A DNA stretch of 64,000 nucleotides from an uncultured Lachnospiraceae bacterium (GTDB taxonomy: Bacteria > Bacillota > Clostridia > Lachnospirales > Lachnospiraceae). Below are positions 25,037-33,545 of the stretch, piece by piece (position 1 is the first letter of the stretch; each line of letters opens with the position of its first letter). Under the pieces are notes generated by a model, which saw only the letters and a program-made list of their open reading frames with translations, did no database searches and was not told the origin of the DNA. The DNA is taken from assembly GCA_947576945.1 (NCBI GenBank), contig CANPTH010000007.1:1-64000 (forward strand). Direction: 5' to 3'. Made by a program: the position numbers and the translations under genes.

Positions 25037-26041
25037 ATGAATTCGACAAAACCATTGATCAGCATTATCGTGCCGGTCTACAACGTGAAGCCATATCTGG
25101 CGAAGTGCCTGGCTTCCATAGCGGCACAGACCTATCCAAATAAAGAAGTCATTCTTGTAGACGACGCCTCTACGGACGGCGGCGGCCGCCTCTGCGACGA
25201 GTGGGCGGCCGCTGCGAAGTGGCGTCAGGTGGTGCATCTGCCGCAGAACAGCGGGCTGTCCGCCGCCAGAAACGAAGGCGTGTGCAGGGCTCGGGGAGAG
25301 TTTATCACCTTCATAGATTCCGATGACTATGTGGAACCCTGGCTGCTGCAAAAGCTCTATGATGCGCTGGCAGAAAGCGGAGCAAAAGTGAGCATCTGCG
25401 GAACCGACGGGTTAGGGACGGGGCAGGAGCCTGCCCGCGTCTATCAAAGGACGGAGGCGGTCTGTGCGATGGCCGGACGAAGCCCTTTTCTGTGGACGGC
25501 ATGGGGAAAGCTCTATCCGGCGGCGCTTGTAAAAAAGTATCCTTTTGACAGCCGCGCCCTGTGCTGCGAAGATCTGCTTTTTTTCTATCAGATTCTGGGA
25601 GAGACCAGCTGCATCAGTTACGTGCCGGACAGGCTGTATCACTATGTATACAGGGCGGGCAGTCTGATCAACAACGGCATTGATGAGAGACGGTGCACGG
25701 TCCTTGCGGTGCTGGATCATATCTGTGAGGATGCGCGGCATAACTTACCGGAGACGGCGGACGGCTTTGCACAGCTGTCGCTGGATACGGCCGTGCGTCT
25801 GGGGATGCAGGCAGTGGAGGCGGGCAGTGCACAGAAAGATCTTTTCGGTTATTTACGGCGGTTTCGCCGGCACTGCAGACGACATTTCAGCCTGAATGCC
25901 CTGCGGCTCTGTCCTCACGGTAAAGGGGTGACGGCGCAGCTACTGTTGTATGGAAACACGACGGCATTCTGGTGCATGGCCGTTGTTTACAGGCAGTTAA
26001 AGAAGTGGAAGCGGGGTGGTGATGCGGATGGACAGAACTGA
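25037..26041 (+). CDS. Glycosyltransferase family 2 (tandem copy 2)
   Basis: 334 aa GT-A enzyme with ISIIVPVYNVKPYLAKCLAS, VDDASTDGGG and TFIDSDDYVEPW. Paralogue of the preceding gene, separated by one base. GC content is higher than in copy 1. It overlaps the flippase start, consistent with one transcript. The two copies may add different sugars or linkages to the same repeat unit. Confidence 0.88.
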   Translation: MNSTKPLISIIVPVYNVKPYLAKCLASIAAQTYPNKEVILVDDASTDGGGRLCDEWAAAAKWRQVVHLPQNSGLSAARNEGVCRARGEFITFIDSDDYVEPWLLQKLYDALAESGAKVSICGTDGLGTGQEPARVYQRTEAVCAMAGRSPFLWTAWGKLYPAALVKKYPFDSRALCCEDLLFFYQILGETSCISYVPDRLYHYVYRAGSLINNGIDERRCTVLAVLDHICEDARHNLPETADGFAQLSLDTAVRLGMQAVEAGSAQKDLFGYLRRFRRHCRRHFSLNALRLCPHGKGVTAQLLLYGNTTAFWCMAVVYRQLKKWKRGGDADGQN

Positions 26042-27545
26042 AAATACAGTCAGAAATGTAACCTTTTCCATGCTCAGCGAGTTCATGCTGGCAGTGCTTA
26101 AGTTTGTATCCCGTTACGTGTTCGTACAGATCCTGGGGAAAGCGTATCTGGGGCTGGACGGCCTGTTCACCGATATCCTGGCGGTGCTGTCTCTGGCGGA
26201 GCTGGGATTTTCCGTCTCCATCACGTACAGTCTCTACCGCCCGGCGGCCGAGGGAGACCGGGAGCTGATCAAATCGCTGATCCGGCTGTACCGCCGTGTC
26301 TATCAGATCGTGGGGGTGACAGTCCTGACGGTGGGAGCCGCTCTTACGCCCTTTCTTGACTTTTTCGTTAAAGAGATGCCCGAGGATATTCCGTATATTC
26401 CGCTGATCTATCTGCTGAATGTGCTCAATACCGGCGTGGCTTATTTTTTTACCTATAAATCCACACTGTTGTTTGTATATCAGAAGAAGTATATCGACAC
26501 CATGATCCGTGCCGGGCTGACGCTGCTTGTCAATGTGGTGCAGATCGTGGTGCTGGTGGTGAGCGGCAATTACCTGTACTATCTCTGTATTCTGGTGGCC
26601 GGCACGGTGCTGCAGAATGTGGCCGTGGCGGTGAAGGCGGACAGGCTTTATCCGTATCTGCGGGAAAAGGATGTGCGTCCGCTGCCGGGGGAAATCCTGC
26701 AGGATATTCGGCGCAATGTGAGCGCCATGATCCTAAACCGTGTGGGAGCGGCGGCGGTGTTCAGCACGGACAATATTCTGATTTCCAAGTTTGTGGGCAT
26801 CATCACCACCGGGTTATATTCCAATTATGTGATGATCCGGGGGTTCTTAAATCTGATGGTAGGCGCACTGTTTAACGCGCTTACCCCTGCGCTGGGCAGT
26901 CTGGTCGCCACGGAGACGGAAGAAGCGAAAAAAGAGGCATTCAGACGGCTGGATTTCTTCGGAGCGTGGCTGTTTGGCTGGCTGAGTATCTGTCTGCTGT
27001 GGCTCTTTGACCCTTTTATCACACTCTGGCTGGGCGGGGATTATCTGCTGCCCCGGCCGGCGGTGATATTGATCGTCGTTAATTTCTATGTGAGCAGTAT
27101 GCGCATTCCGGTGGCAAAGACCAGAAGCGCCATGGGGCTGTTCTGGGACGAACGCTACAAGTCGATCCTGGAAGCCATAGTCAATCTTGTCGTTTCCGTG
27201 ATCCTGGCACAGAGGTGGGGGATCGTGGGCATTCTCGCCGGAACCCTGATCAGTTCGGCGGCGCTGCCTTTCTGGATCGAGCCGCGGGGGCTGTACCGGT
27301 ACGGTTTCCGGCAGTCTGGCAGAGAGTATTTCGCGCGCTATCTCCTGCGTCTTGTGGTGACCGTGGGAGCCGGCGCGCTGACCGGGCTGCTGTGCCGGAT
27401 GACGGGGGAAAATATCGGCGGATTTCTGGTGAAGGGGCTGGTCTGCCTGGTGGTGCCGAATGCGGTTTATGCGGTCGCATACCGCCGCACGGAGGAATAC
27501 CGTTTTCTGGGGAGGACAGCCCGGTCTGTTCTGCTGCGGCGTTAA
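26028..27545 (+). CDS. Polysaccharide repeat-unit flippase (Wzx/oligosaccharide flippase family)
   Basis: About 505 aa, twelve to fourteen membrane helices, MATE-like fold. The N-terminal ENTVRNVTFSMLSEFMLAVLKF and the later RNVSAMILNRVGAAAVFSTDNILISKFVG are typical of PST/Wzx transporters. It flips lipid-linked repeat units outward for the Wzy-like polymerase. The ATG at 26028 is preferred (GGGGTGG upstream); GTG/ATG codons at 26016-26022 are alternatives. It appears to be the last gene of the first polysaccharide operon. Confidence 0.88.
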   Translation: MDRTENTVRNVTFSMLSEFMLAVLKFVSRYVFVQILGKAYLGLDGLFTDILAVLSLAELGFSVSITYSLYRPAAEGDRELIKSLIRLYRRVYQIVGVTVLTVGAALTPFLDFFVKEMPEDIPYIPLIYLLNVLNTGVAYFFTYKSTLLFVYQKKYIDTMIRAGLTLLVNVVQIVVLVVSGNYLYYLCILVAGTVLQNVAVAVKADRLYPYLREKDVRPLPGEILQDIRRNVSAMILNRVGAAAVFSTDNILISKFVGIITTGLYSNYVMIRGFLNLMVGALFNALTPALGSLVATETEEAKKEAFRRLDFFGAWLFGWLSICLLWLFDPFITLWLGGDYLLPRPAVILIVVNFYVSSMRIPVAKTRSAMGLFWDERYKSILEAIVNLVVSVILAQRWGIVGILAGTLISSAALPFWIEPRGLYRYGFRQSGREYFARYLLRLVVTVGAGALTGLLCRMTGENIGGFLVKGLVCLVVPNAVYAVAYRRTEEYRFLGRTARSVLLRR

Positions 27546-27577
27546 CGTTAGAGCGAATAACTGGTTACTATTCACGG

Positions 27578-27601
27578 TGCCCTGCACCCTGCTGCAGGGC
27601 A
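27578..27601 (+). terminator. Hairpin after the first polysaccharide operon
   Basis: TGCCCTGCA (27578-27586) and TGCAGGGCA (27593-27601) form a perfect 9-bp stem with a 6-nt loop. No U-tract follows, so it is only a weak terminator candidate, 33 nt after the flippase stop. Confidence 0.35.
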
Positions 27602-27640
27602 TCCGGCCGATAACTGTAACAATAATTGTGCGGTTTTGCT

Positions 27641-27667
27641 TAAGAAAATGATACAAAAAGCCGATAA
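27641..27667 (+). promoter_or_regulatory. SigD/FliA (sigma-28)-like promoter
   Basis: TAAG (27641-27644), a 15-nt spacer and GCCGATAA (27660-27667) match the established flagellar sigma-28 consensus TAAA-N15-GCCGATAA with one change. It reads toward the coiled-coil gene at 27791, giving a leader of roughly 115 nt. Confidence 0.65.
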
Positions 27668-27790
27668 TATCAATATAATACGTATAGTAAATGGAATTTT
27701 TAATGTCATTCATTATAGTATAGCGGGGTGAAAAGGATTTTACCCGTATGGAACAGACGGCAGTCATGAAGGACAAGGAGGTTACGATTC

Positions 27791-28963
27791 ATGCAGATCA
27801 GAGCGAACGAGAACGAGAATCAGGTCATTCAGGTCAGCAGCAGCGCCCGGGCGAGAGCACAGGAGAGAGCCGGCAGGAATGGACAGGAACAGCAGAAGAG
27901 AAACACCATTTTCATGGGAGATCTGAATGTTAAGAAGGATCCGATCACCCAGCGCAGACAATATGCGCAGCAGAAGGCGCTCAAGATGGTGAGCGATGCC
28001 TGGGAAGGCGACCGGAAGATCGACCAGAACATACAGGATATCCGGGATAAGCTGAGGCAGCTGCAGGATGAATATGTGGAGAATCTGGGGGTGATCGATG
28101 CGGGCAATGCCCAGAAGGAGATGCTGCGCCAGCAGTATGGTGTGGCGGCGGATTCCCAGGAACAGAAGGATCTGGAACTGCTCCAGAAGAATGAAGATGC
28201 CATGCATCACCCGGATGAAATTACTCTGACAGAGGAAGAGAAGGCCCGGCTGAAAGAGATAAACGGTCGTCTTCCCGAGACGCAGGCAGAGGCATTTCTG
28301 CTACAGCGTAAGCAAGATGCGGAGAGATTCGGGTTTGAAGTAACGTGGACAGAGGAAGAGAAGGCGCTGCTGAAGGAGATGGAGGGAATCCCCCTGACGG
28401 AGTATCAGAAGCGTTGTCTGAACATTGACAGGCATCAGAGAATCTATGAGCAGAAGAACGATATCATTGAGGATCAGATCATAGCTTATAGTGGTTCCAT
28501 TCGTGCTATGAAGCTGGAACGGCTGAAATTTCATGAGATGACAGATGCCCAGAAGAAGGCTGAGGGTGTGATGGAAGCGGCCGGTAAGGAGATCGTTGGC
28601 ATGTTGATGGAAGAAGCCAAAGATCACGTTGATGAGGAGATAGACGAGAAGAAAGAAGAGGCCGAGGAGAAAGCGGAAGAGAAGGCAGAGCAGGAAGAGA
28701 AGATCGAGGACAGAAAAGAAGACGAGGCAGCGTTGGAGGAACGGATCGACGAGGCTCAGGTGAGGAGAGAAGAGCAGGAAGCATTGCGCCGGGACTCCGA
28801 AGAGCGTTCCAGAGAGGATGCGGTTCTGCTTGACGATATTTTGGAAACCGGCAGAGGACAGGGCAGCCTTTCCGACGTGCAGCTGGATGTGAAGAATATG
28901 CTGCATAAGATGAAACTGCTGGAAGAAGACCTGAAGGGAAGCATCGTGGATGAGGAGACCTGA
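27791..28963 (+). CDS. Coiled-coil protein of unknown function
   Basis: 390 aa, no signal peptide or membrane segment. Long Glu/Lys/Gln-rich helices are predicted, with a near-continuous acidic coiled coil around 265-340. An internal near-repeat (TLTEEEKARLKEI and TWTEEEKALLKEM) lies near residues 140-200. The ATG has AAGGAGG about 9 nt upstream. A SigD-like promoter precedes it, so it may belong to a motility or cell-separation regulon. I recognise no family. It could be a scaffold or filament-associated cytoplasmic protein, but this is conjecture. Confidence 0.75.
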   Translation: MQIRANENENQVIQVSSSARARAQERAGRNGQEQQKRNTIFMGDLNVKKDPITQRRQYAQQKALKMVSDAWEGDRKIDQNIQDIRDKLRQLQDEYVENLGVIDAGNAQKEMLRQQYGVAADSQEQKDLELLQKNEDAMHHPDEITLTEEEKARLKEINGRLPETQAEAFLLQRKQDAERFGFEVTWTEEEKALLKEMEGIPLTEYQKRCLNIDRHQRIYEQKNDIIEDQIIAYSGSIRAMKLERLKFHEMTDAQKKAEGVMEAAGKEIVGMLMEEAKDHVDEEIDEKKEEAEEKAEEKAEQEEKIEDRKEDEAALEERIDEAQVRREEQEALRRDSEERSREDAVLLDDILETGRGQGSLSDVQLDVKNMLHKMKLLEEDLKGSIVDEET

Positions 28964-29133
28964 TCTGTGACAAAAAAAGCATGTTTTGTGACATAAGAAG
29001 GAATAAAAGCCGTACCCGTGCCGATATACTGATAGAATAGTGCGGCAGTATAAGCGGCACAAAGAAATACACTGCCGGGGACAGGGCCGTTTTGGACGGC
29101 AGGCCCGTACAGGGGTGGTATACGAGGGGAAAC

Positions 29134-29829
29134 ATGAATATTGCGGTTTGTGATGACGAGGTAAGAGGGAGAGAAAGGATTCGAACCTTACTTGAGAAAG
29201 CGCTTTCTCAGGCACAGACATGTGAATTTGATTCAGGGATGAAATTGATTGAAAAGGTAAAAGAGGGTTACCGCCCGGATATCGTGCTGCTTGATATCGC
29301 GATGGAAGGGATGGACGGCATGGAGACGGCGAGGCGTCTGAAGGAACTGACAGATGTAATCCTGATCTTTGTGACGGGAGTGAAGGAGCAGGTGTTTGAT
29401 GCCTTTGACGTGGGTGCTTTTCATTATCTTATGAAACCAGTCGACGAAGATAAGATGCTGGATGTTCTGAGGCGGGCCGCACAGGAAGTGGAGAAAAAGC
29501 AGTGCGGTCCGCGCTATCTTCTTGTGAAGGCGGAGGGAAGCCACCGCAGAGTACCGGTGGAAGATATTCTTTATGTGGAGAACAGTGGGCGTAAGGTAAT
29601 CCTGCATATGAAGAAGGAATGCCTGGAATACTATGAGAGGATGAACCATTTGCAGGAAGTGCTGGGAGAAGGATTCTATCGCTGCCACAGGGGATATCTG
29701 GTGGCCTTGTCTGCCATCACCGGTTATGACCATGAGAGCATCACCGTCGGATCGGGAGACCGGATTTATCTTGCAAAACAGAAATACGGTGAATTTGTGA
29801 AGCTGTATTGCAGCTATTTGAAGGAGTAG
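29134..29829 (+). CDS. LytTR-family response regulator (AgrA/LytR-like)
   Basis: 231 aa. The receiver domain has D7-D8, phospho-acceptor D54 (VLLDIAMEGMDG) and Lys in LMKPVDEDK. The C-terminal LytTR DNA-binding domain (about 125-231) has VPVEDILYVENSGRKV and FYRCHRGYLVALSAI. The start at 29134 (MNIAVCDDE) follows GAGGGGA. The cognate GHKL kinase gene is 65 nt downstream. Such pairs often sense peptides, but no agrB/agrD-like gene is visible nearby. Confidence 0.9.
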   Translation: MNIAVCDDEVRGRERIRTLLEKALSQAQTCEFDSGMKLIEKVKEGYRPDIVLLDIAMEGMDGMETARRLKELTDVILIFVTGVKEQVFDAFDVGAFHYLMKPVDEDKMLDVLRRAAQEVEKKQCGPRYLLVKAEGSHRRVPVEDILYVENSGRKVILHMKKECLEYYERMNHLQEVLGEGFYRCHRGYLVALSAITGYDHESITVGSGDRIYLAKQKYGEFVKLYCSYLKE

Positions 29830-29894
29830 AGAAGTTTTCGTTGTATGGATAGGAGCAAAACTGCCGTGATCAGCATGATAGAGGGAGAAGCTGC

Positions 29895-31385
29895 ATGACT
29901 TTGGATTTACTCGGTCTGATCGAGTATTTGGTGAAAGCCGGACTTTTGTTATATTTATGCAGAGACAGTATTATGGTGAAAGTGAAGTATCGTTCCGCGG
30001 GGAAGATACTTTTTTTCTTACAGGCATTTATGACAGGGTACTGGCTTTCCAATTCGGTATGGGTTAACAGCATGTTCTATGGAAATACAGGCGGATATAT
30101 CGTGGACAGTGGTTACAGTATTATAAAGCTGGTGATTGTCCTGGGCTGCAGTTTTCTGGCCATGGATCTTTTTTATCAGGGAAGAAGACTTGCGAAACTG
30201 TATTTGCTGCTTGTCTTTTATGCGGTGCAGGAGATGACGAAATTCATCCTGCACAGTGTCTGGTCTTTTATCATGTTGAAACTGCTTGATCATCTGAATG
30301 AATTGATTATGACGGAGGAGATGGATCCGGAGCAGTTTATGAAGATTGCCGTGTACTTGCAGGATTATAGTATGTGGATTTATTCAATAGGCTATCTGAT
30401 ATTTATGTATGGGATACTGCGTGCTTACCGACGGTATCTGACGCCTTCGGGGCCGGTAGATGGGATCAGCAGACAGGGGCTTTGGTTTTTGATGCTGACA
30501 CCCATGGTTACCATGGCTTTCGATATGTCCTGGCGGATTTCCTTCTACAGGCAGCGGGGGACAGAAGTGGAGTTCCTGTATGAGAGGCATGGCAGCATGT
30601 ATGTGATGGTGCCGTTGATCGCGCTTCTGTGTCTGGCCTGTATTGTTTTCAGCCGCAGGATCTACAGTGAACTGGTGCACGCCGAGGCGCAGAAAAATAA
30701 TCTGTTGTTCTACAAACAACAGCTTGCAGATATGACGGATCATGTTAAGGAGCTGGAGCAGTTGTATGATGGGATCAGGGGGATGCGCCATGACATCAAC
30801 AACTGTGTGGCAGATATGGAGCAGCTGTTTCGTGCCAGTGCCGTGGAGGGGCAGATGACGGATCAGGTCAGGCAGGAAGCGGACGGGTATCTGCAGAATA
30901 TGCAGCAGGCGGCTGCCAGGCTTTCACTGCGGTTTTCTACAGGAAATCCGGTAACGGATGTTATTCTTAATCGAAAAGGACAGATCTGTGCACAGGAGCG
31001 TGTAATGTTGGAGGGAGAACTGCTTTTTCCGGCCAAACTTGGCATTGAAGCTTTTGATCTGGGGATCCTGCTTAACAATGCGCTGGACAATGCCATAGAA
31101 GCCTGTCGGAAAGTGCCGGAGGGAAGAGAGCGTCTGATCAGATTTCGGGGGTATACGAAAGGAAGAATGTATTTTGTCGTGGTGGAGAATACTTACGACG
31201 GCGAAAGGCTGACGGAAGGGGTTGACGGTCTGCGGACTACCAAGACGGATACGGAAGGGCATGGACTGGGTATGAGCAATATGCGCAGCTGTGTGGAGAA
31301 ATATTATGGGACAATGCAGTATGAGGCGGGATTTGGGAAGTTTGTATTGACAATTATGCTGCAGGGGGAGGATGTCTGTTTGTGA
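29895..31385 (+). CDS. GHKL-domain sensor histidine kinase (AgrC-like)
   Basis: 496 aa. The N-terminal half has about six to seven membrane helices. A coiled linker precedes the H-box GIRGMRHDINNCVADM (phospho-acceptor His near 300), and a C-terminal HATPase of GHKL type has LLNNALDNAIEACRK and GHGLGMSNMRSCVEKY. The start has GAGGGAGAAG upstream. It pairs with the LytTR regulator. The multi-helix sensor resembles peptide-sensing AgrC kinases; the signal is unknown. Confidence 0.88.
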   Translation: MTLDLLGLIEYLVKAGLLLYLCRDSIMVKVKYRSAGKILFFLQAFMTGYWLSNSVWVNSMFYGNTGGYIVDSGYSIIKLVIVLGCSFLAMDLFYQGRRLAKLYLLLVFYAVQEMTKFILHSVWSFIMLKLLDHLNELIMTEEMDPEQFMKIAVYLQDYSMWIYSIGYLIFMYGILRAYRRYLTPSGPVDGISRQGLWFLMLTPMVTMAFDMSWRISFYRQRGTEVEFLYERHGSMYVMVPLIALLCLACIVFSRRIYSELVHAEAQKNNLLFYKQQLADMTDHVKELEQLYDGIRGMRHDINNCVADMEQLFRASAVEGQMTDQVRQEADGYLQNMQQAAARLSLRFSTGNPVTDVILNRKGQICAQERVMLEGELLFPAKLGIEAFDLGILLNNALDNAIEACRKVPEGRERLIRFRGYTKGRMYFVVVENTYDGERLTEGVDGLRTTKTDTEGHGLGMSNMRSCVEKYYGTMQYEAGFGKFVLTIMLQGEDVCL

Positions 31386-31599
31386 CGGAAAACAGTATAG
31401 TTGATTACAATGTCCTTCAATTTTCAGGAAAAGGAACGATATATTTACTATGAAAGTCTTCGACTTTCACAGCATGGATGGCCATGCGGCCTGCCAGGCG
31501 GCAGGTTGAGCATAATGGAGGTTTACTGTAAAGAGAATTACAGATTTACGCCACAGGGAAGCTGAAGGCCGAACTGTTATGACAGAAGGGAGACGACAC

Positions 31600-32307
31600 A
31601 TGAGAATTCCAAGAAATTATGCCAGTGCAATGTTGAGCGGGAAAGACAGAACCGGCGGCAGCTATTCATTGCTGCAGAGTGCTTTGAGCCGGACCGGCAG
31701 GGGCAGAAGATTGAATCGGAGTGCGCAGATATTGAGCGGACTGCAGCGGAAAAATAATATTTTTTCCAATACAGTACAGGGAACGGCGGCGGATAAACAG
31801 AAGTTATATTATAATATGAAATATCATGCGCAGCAGGTCTGCGAGTACGGTAATAAGCTTGCCGACCAGAGTAAGACATCGCTCTTTGCCAAGGCGAAAG
31901 AGAGTGGAAGCAATGCGGAGATCGTAGCAAATATCAAGGGGCTGGTAGGTCAGTATAACAGTATGCTTGGTAATCTGCGGCAATCCGGAACGAGAACGGA
32001 CAACAACTATCTGTCACAGTTAAACAGCATTACCGGTATGAACAGCTCTGAGCTGGCTTCCTGTGGTGTGACCAGAAAGACGGATGGAACGCTTGTGATC
32101 GATGAAGAGAAACTTGCGGCGACAGATGTGGCAACTCTGGAGAAGGTGTGGGGCGGCAAGAGCGGTTTTGCGGGCCGGGCTGCTTTGTGGGCAGATTCTG
32201 TGGAGACTACTGCAGAGCGCAGCATGGACGCACAGGCAAGCAGCAGCTACAGCAAGTTGTTCAATAATTATGGAAGCAGCGGAAATTATTTTAACTTTTT
32301 TGGCTGA
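31600..32307 (+). CDS. Hypothetical protein, Ser/Asn-rich, helical
   Basis: 235 aa without signal peptide or membrane segments. The N-terminus is basic (MRIPRNYASAM...RTGRGRRLNRS). The middle is helical, with repeated short polar residues, and the C-terminus is Ser/Tyr/Asn-rich, ending YFNFFG. It loosely recalls helical flagellar-associated proteins, but I do not recognise a family. The start at 31600 has GGGAG 8 nt upstream. It is preceded by a 214-nt gap holding a TGAAAGTC/GACTTTCA hairpin and a CCTGCC/GGCAGG hairpin. Confidence 0.65.
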   Translation: MRIPRNYASAMLSGKDRTGGSYSLLQSALSRTGRGRRLNRSAQILSGLQRKNNIFSNTVQGTAADKQKLYYNMKYHAQQVCEYGNKLADQSKTSLFAKAKESGSNAEIVANIKGLVGQYNSMLGNLRQSGTRTDNNYLSQLNSITGMNSSELASCGVTRKTDGTLVIDEEKLAATDVATLEKVWGGKSGFAGRAALWADSVETTAERSMDAQASSSYSKLFNNYGSSGNYFNFFG

Positions 32308-32426
32308 GAAGATTATATTCTGATTCATATATTTTCAGGCAGAATCCTTATCTGTTGGATTCCTGCGATAAAAATGGTCAGTACAGCATGCGCTGATATC
32401 TTAATACAATTTTTACATTCCGTTTA

Positions 32427-32455
32427 TTGTTTTCAGGCAGCTTCTGCGTTATAGT
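32427..32455 (+). promoter_or_regulatory. SigA-like promoter for the alarmone synthetase
   Basis: TTGTTT (32427-32432), a 17-nt spacer and TATAGT (32450-32455). The -10 region lies inside an inverted repeat: 32438-32459 is largely complementary to 32494-32517 (CAGCTTCTGC arms and GTTATA-type arms). The second arm contains the palindrome TGTTATTATAACA, a possible operator. Confidence 0.5.
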
Positions 32456-32575
32456 AACAGAGGAGATAAAAGCAGCAGTTTTTTTGAATCTCATGTTATT
32501 ATAACAGGCAGAAGCTGTTGTTTTTTGGTATATATTAAAAGACAGAAGATAAATGAAGGAGGCATGGTTATAAAG

Positions 32576-33361
32576 ATGACTGCAAATCCCTTTTTTCCAT
32601 TAGATGAAATGAGTGCGGAGTCTGACCATACAGAGATGATGGTGTTCCCGCAGGTAGATCAGTCGATTTATGAGAGAAGACGGCAGATGGTGGATACGGT
32701 GGTAGATTATAAGGAAATGCGGATGCGTTACAGTTGTGCTATTAAAGAAGTGCGTACGAAATTTGATGTGTTGAATTCGGAATTTAATGTGCGGTATCAG
32801 CGCAACCCGATTACGTCCATCAGTTCCCGTTTGAAGAGCAGTACGAGTATTATGCGTAAGCTGAACAGTAAGGATCTTAGCTTTACGCTGGAGAATGTGG
32901 AGAAGAATCTGTTCGATGTGGCCGGAATCCGGGTAGTCTGTTCTTATGTGGATGATATCTACATGCTGGCTCAGGCGCTGGCAAAACAGGACGATATCAC
33001 GGTGCTCAAGGAGAAGGATTACATTAAGCATCCCAAGGCCAATGGTTATCGCAGTTATCATATGATCGTCAGTGTACCGGTTTTTTTCTCGGACAGGACA
33101 AAGAATATGGCGGTGGAGGTGCAGATTCGGACGATTGCCATGGATTTCTGGGCGAGTCTGGAGCATCAGCTTAAGTACAAGCAGGAGGTGCCGAACCAGA
33201 AGGAGATCGTACGCCAGCTGAGCGAGTGTGCGGAACAGATCGCCTCTGTGGATAAGAAGATGTGGCAGGTGCGCCAGCAGATCGAACTGTCCGAGGATAT
33301 TCCGACAGAGGAGGAGATCCTGCTGGAGAAGCTGAGCAGGATTGATATAGCCATCAACTAG
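32576..33361 (+). CDS. GTP pyrophosphokinase, small alarmone synthetase (RelQ/YjbM-type)
   Basis: About 261 aa, RelA/SpoT synthetase domain only. Motifs include GIRVVCSYVDDIY, HPKANGYRSYHMIV and EVQIRTIAMDFWASLEHQLKYK. It makes (p)ppGpp from ATP and GTP/GDP. No hydrolase domain is present. AAGGAGG at 32556-32562 is 13 nt from ATG 32576 but only 1 nt from ATG 32564, so the exact start is uncertain. The TAG stop lies inside the first bases of the 166-bp foldback element. Confidence 0.9.
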   Translation: MTANPFFPLDEMSAESDHTEMMVFPQVDQSIYERRRQMVDTVVDYKEMRMRYSCAIKEVRTKFDVLNSEFNVRYQRNPITSISSRLKSSTSIMRKLNSKDLSFTLENVEKNLFDVAGIRVVCSYVDDIYMLAQALAKQDDITVLKEKDYIKHPKANGYRSYHMIVSVPVFFSDRTKNMAVEVQIRTIAMDFWASLEHQLKYKQEVPNQKEIVRQLSECAEQIASVDKKMWQVRQQIELSEDIPTEEEILLEKLSRIDIAIN

Positions 33362-33523
33362 TACTCCGTACTTGAAGTTCCTGTGCAAATTTTCGAGGAT
33401 ATTTTTTCGAGTGTACAAGTTCAGAAACGGAGGCGTAGCGGGCTACGTTGAGTATTCTGGGCTTGTGCAATCGGGAAAATAGACCGAAATATTTGCACAA
33501 GGGTTTTCAGTACGGAGTACTAG
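33358..33523. repeat. 166-bp long-foldback element (MITE-like)
   Basis: Perfect 15-bp terminal inverted repeats (33358-33372 and 33509-33523) bound an imperfect palindrome over nearly the whole length, with matching blocks GTGCAAAT, TATTTT, ACAAG and CAGAA on both arms and a CGTAGC/GCTACG tip near 33434-33447. It contributes the stop codon of the upstream gene and ends about 20 nt before the RsmF-like start. It could be a miniature mobile element or a structured 3'-end RNA. Confidence 0.75.
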
Positions 33524-33545
33524 TAAGAAAGGAATGAGCAGAACG

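Noticed and set aside
29134-31385. Complete agr-type quorum-sensing locus
   Set aside because: Only the regulator and kinase are present; no AgrB-like protease or short peptide gene was found between 27.5 and 32.5 kb.
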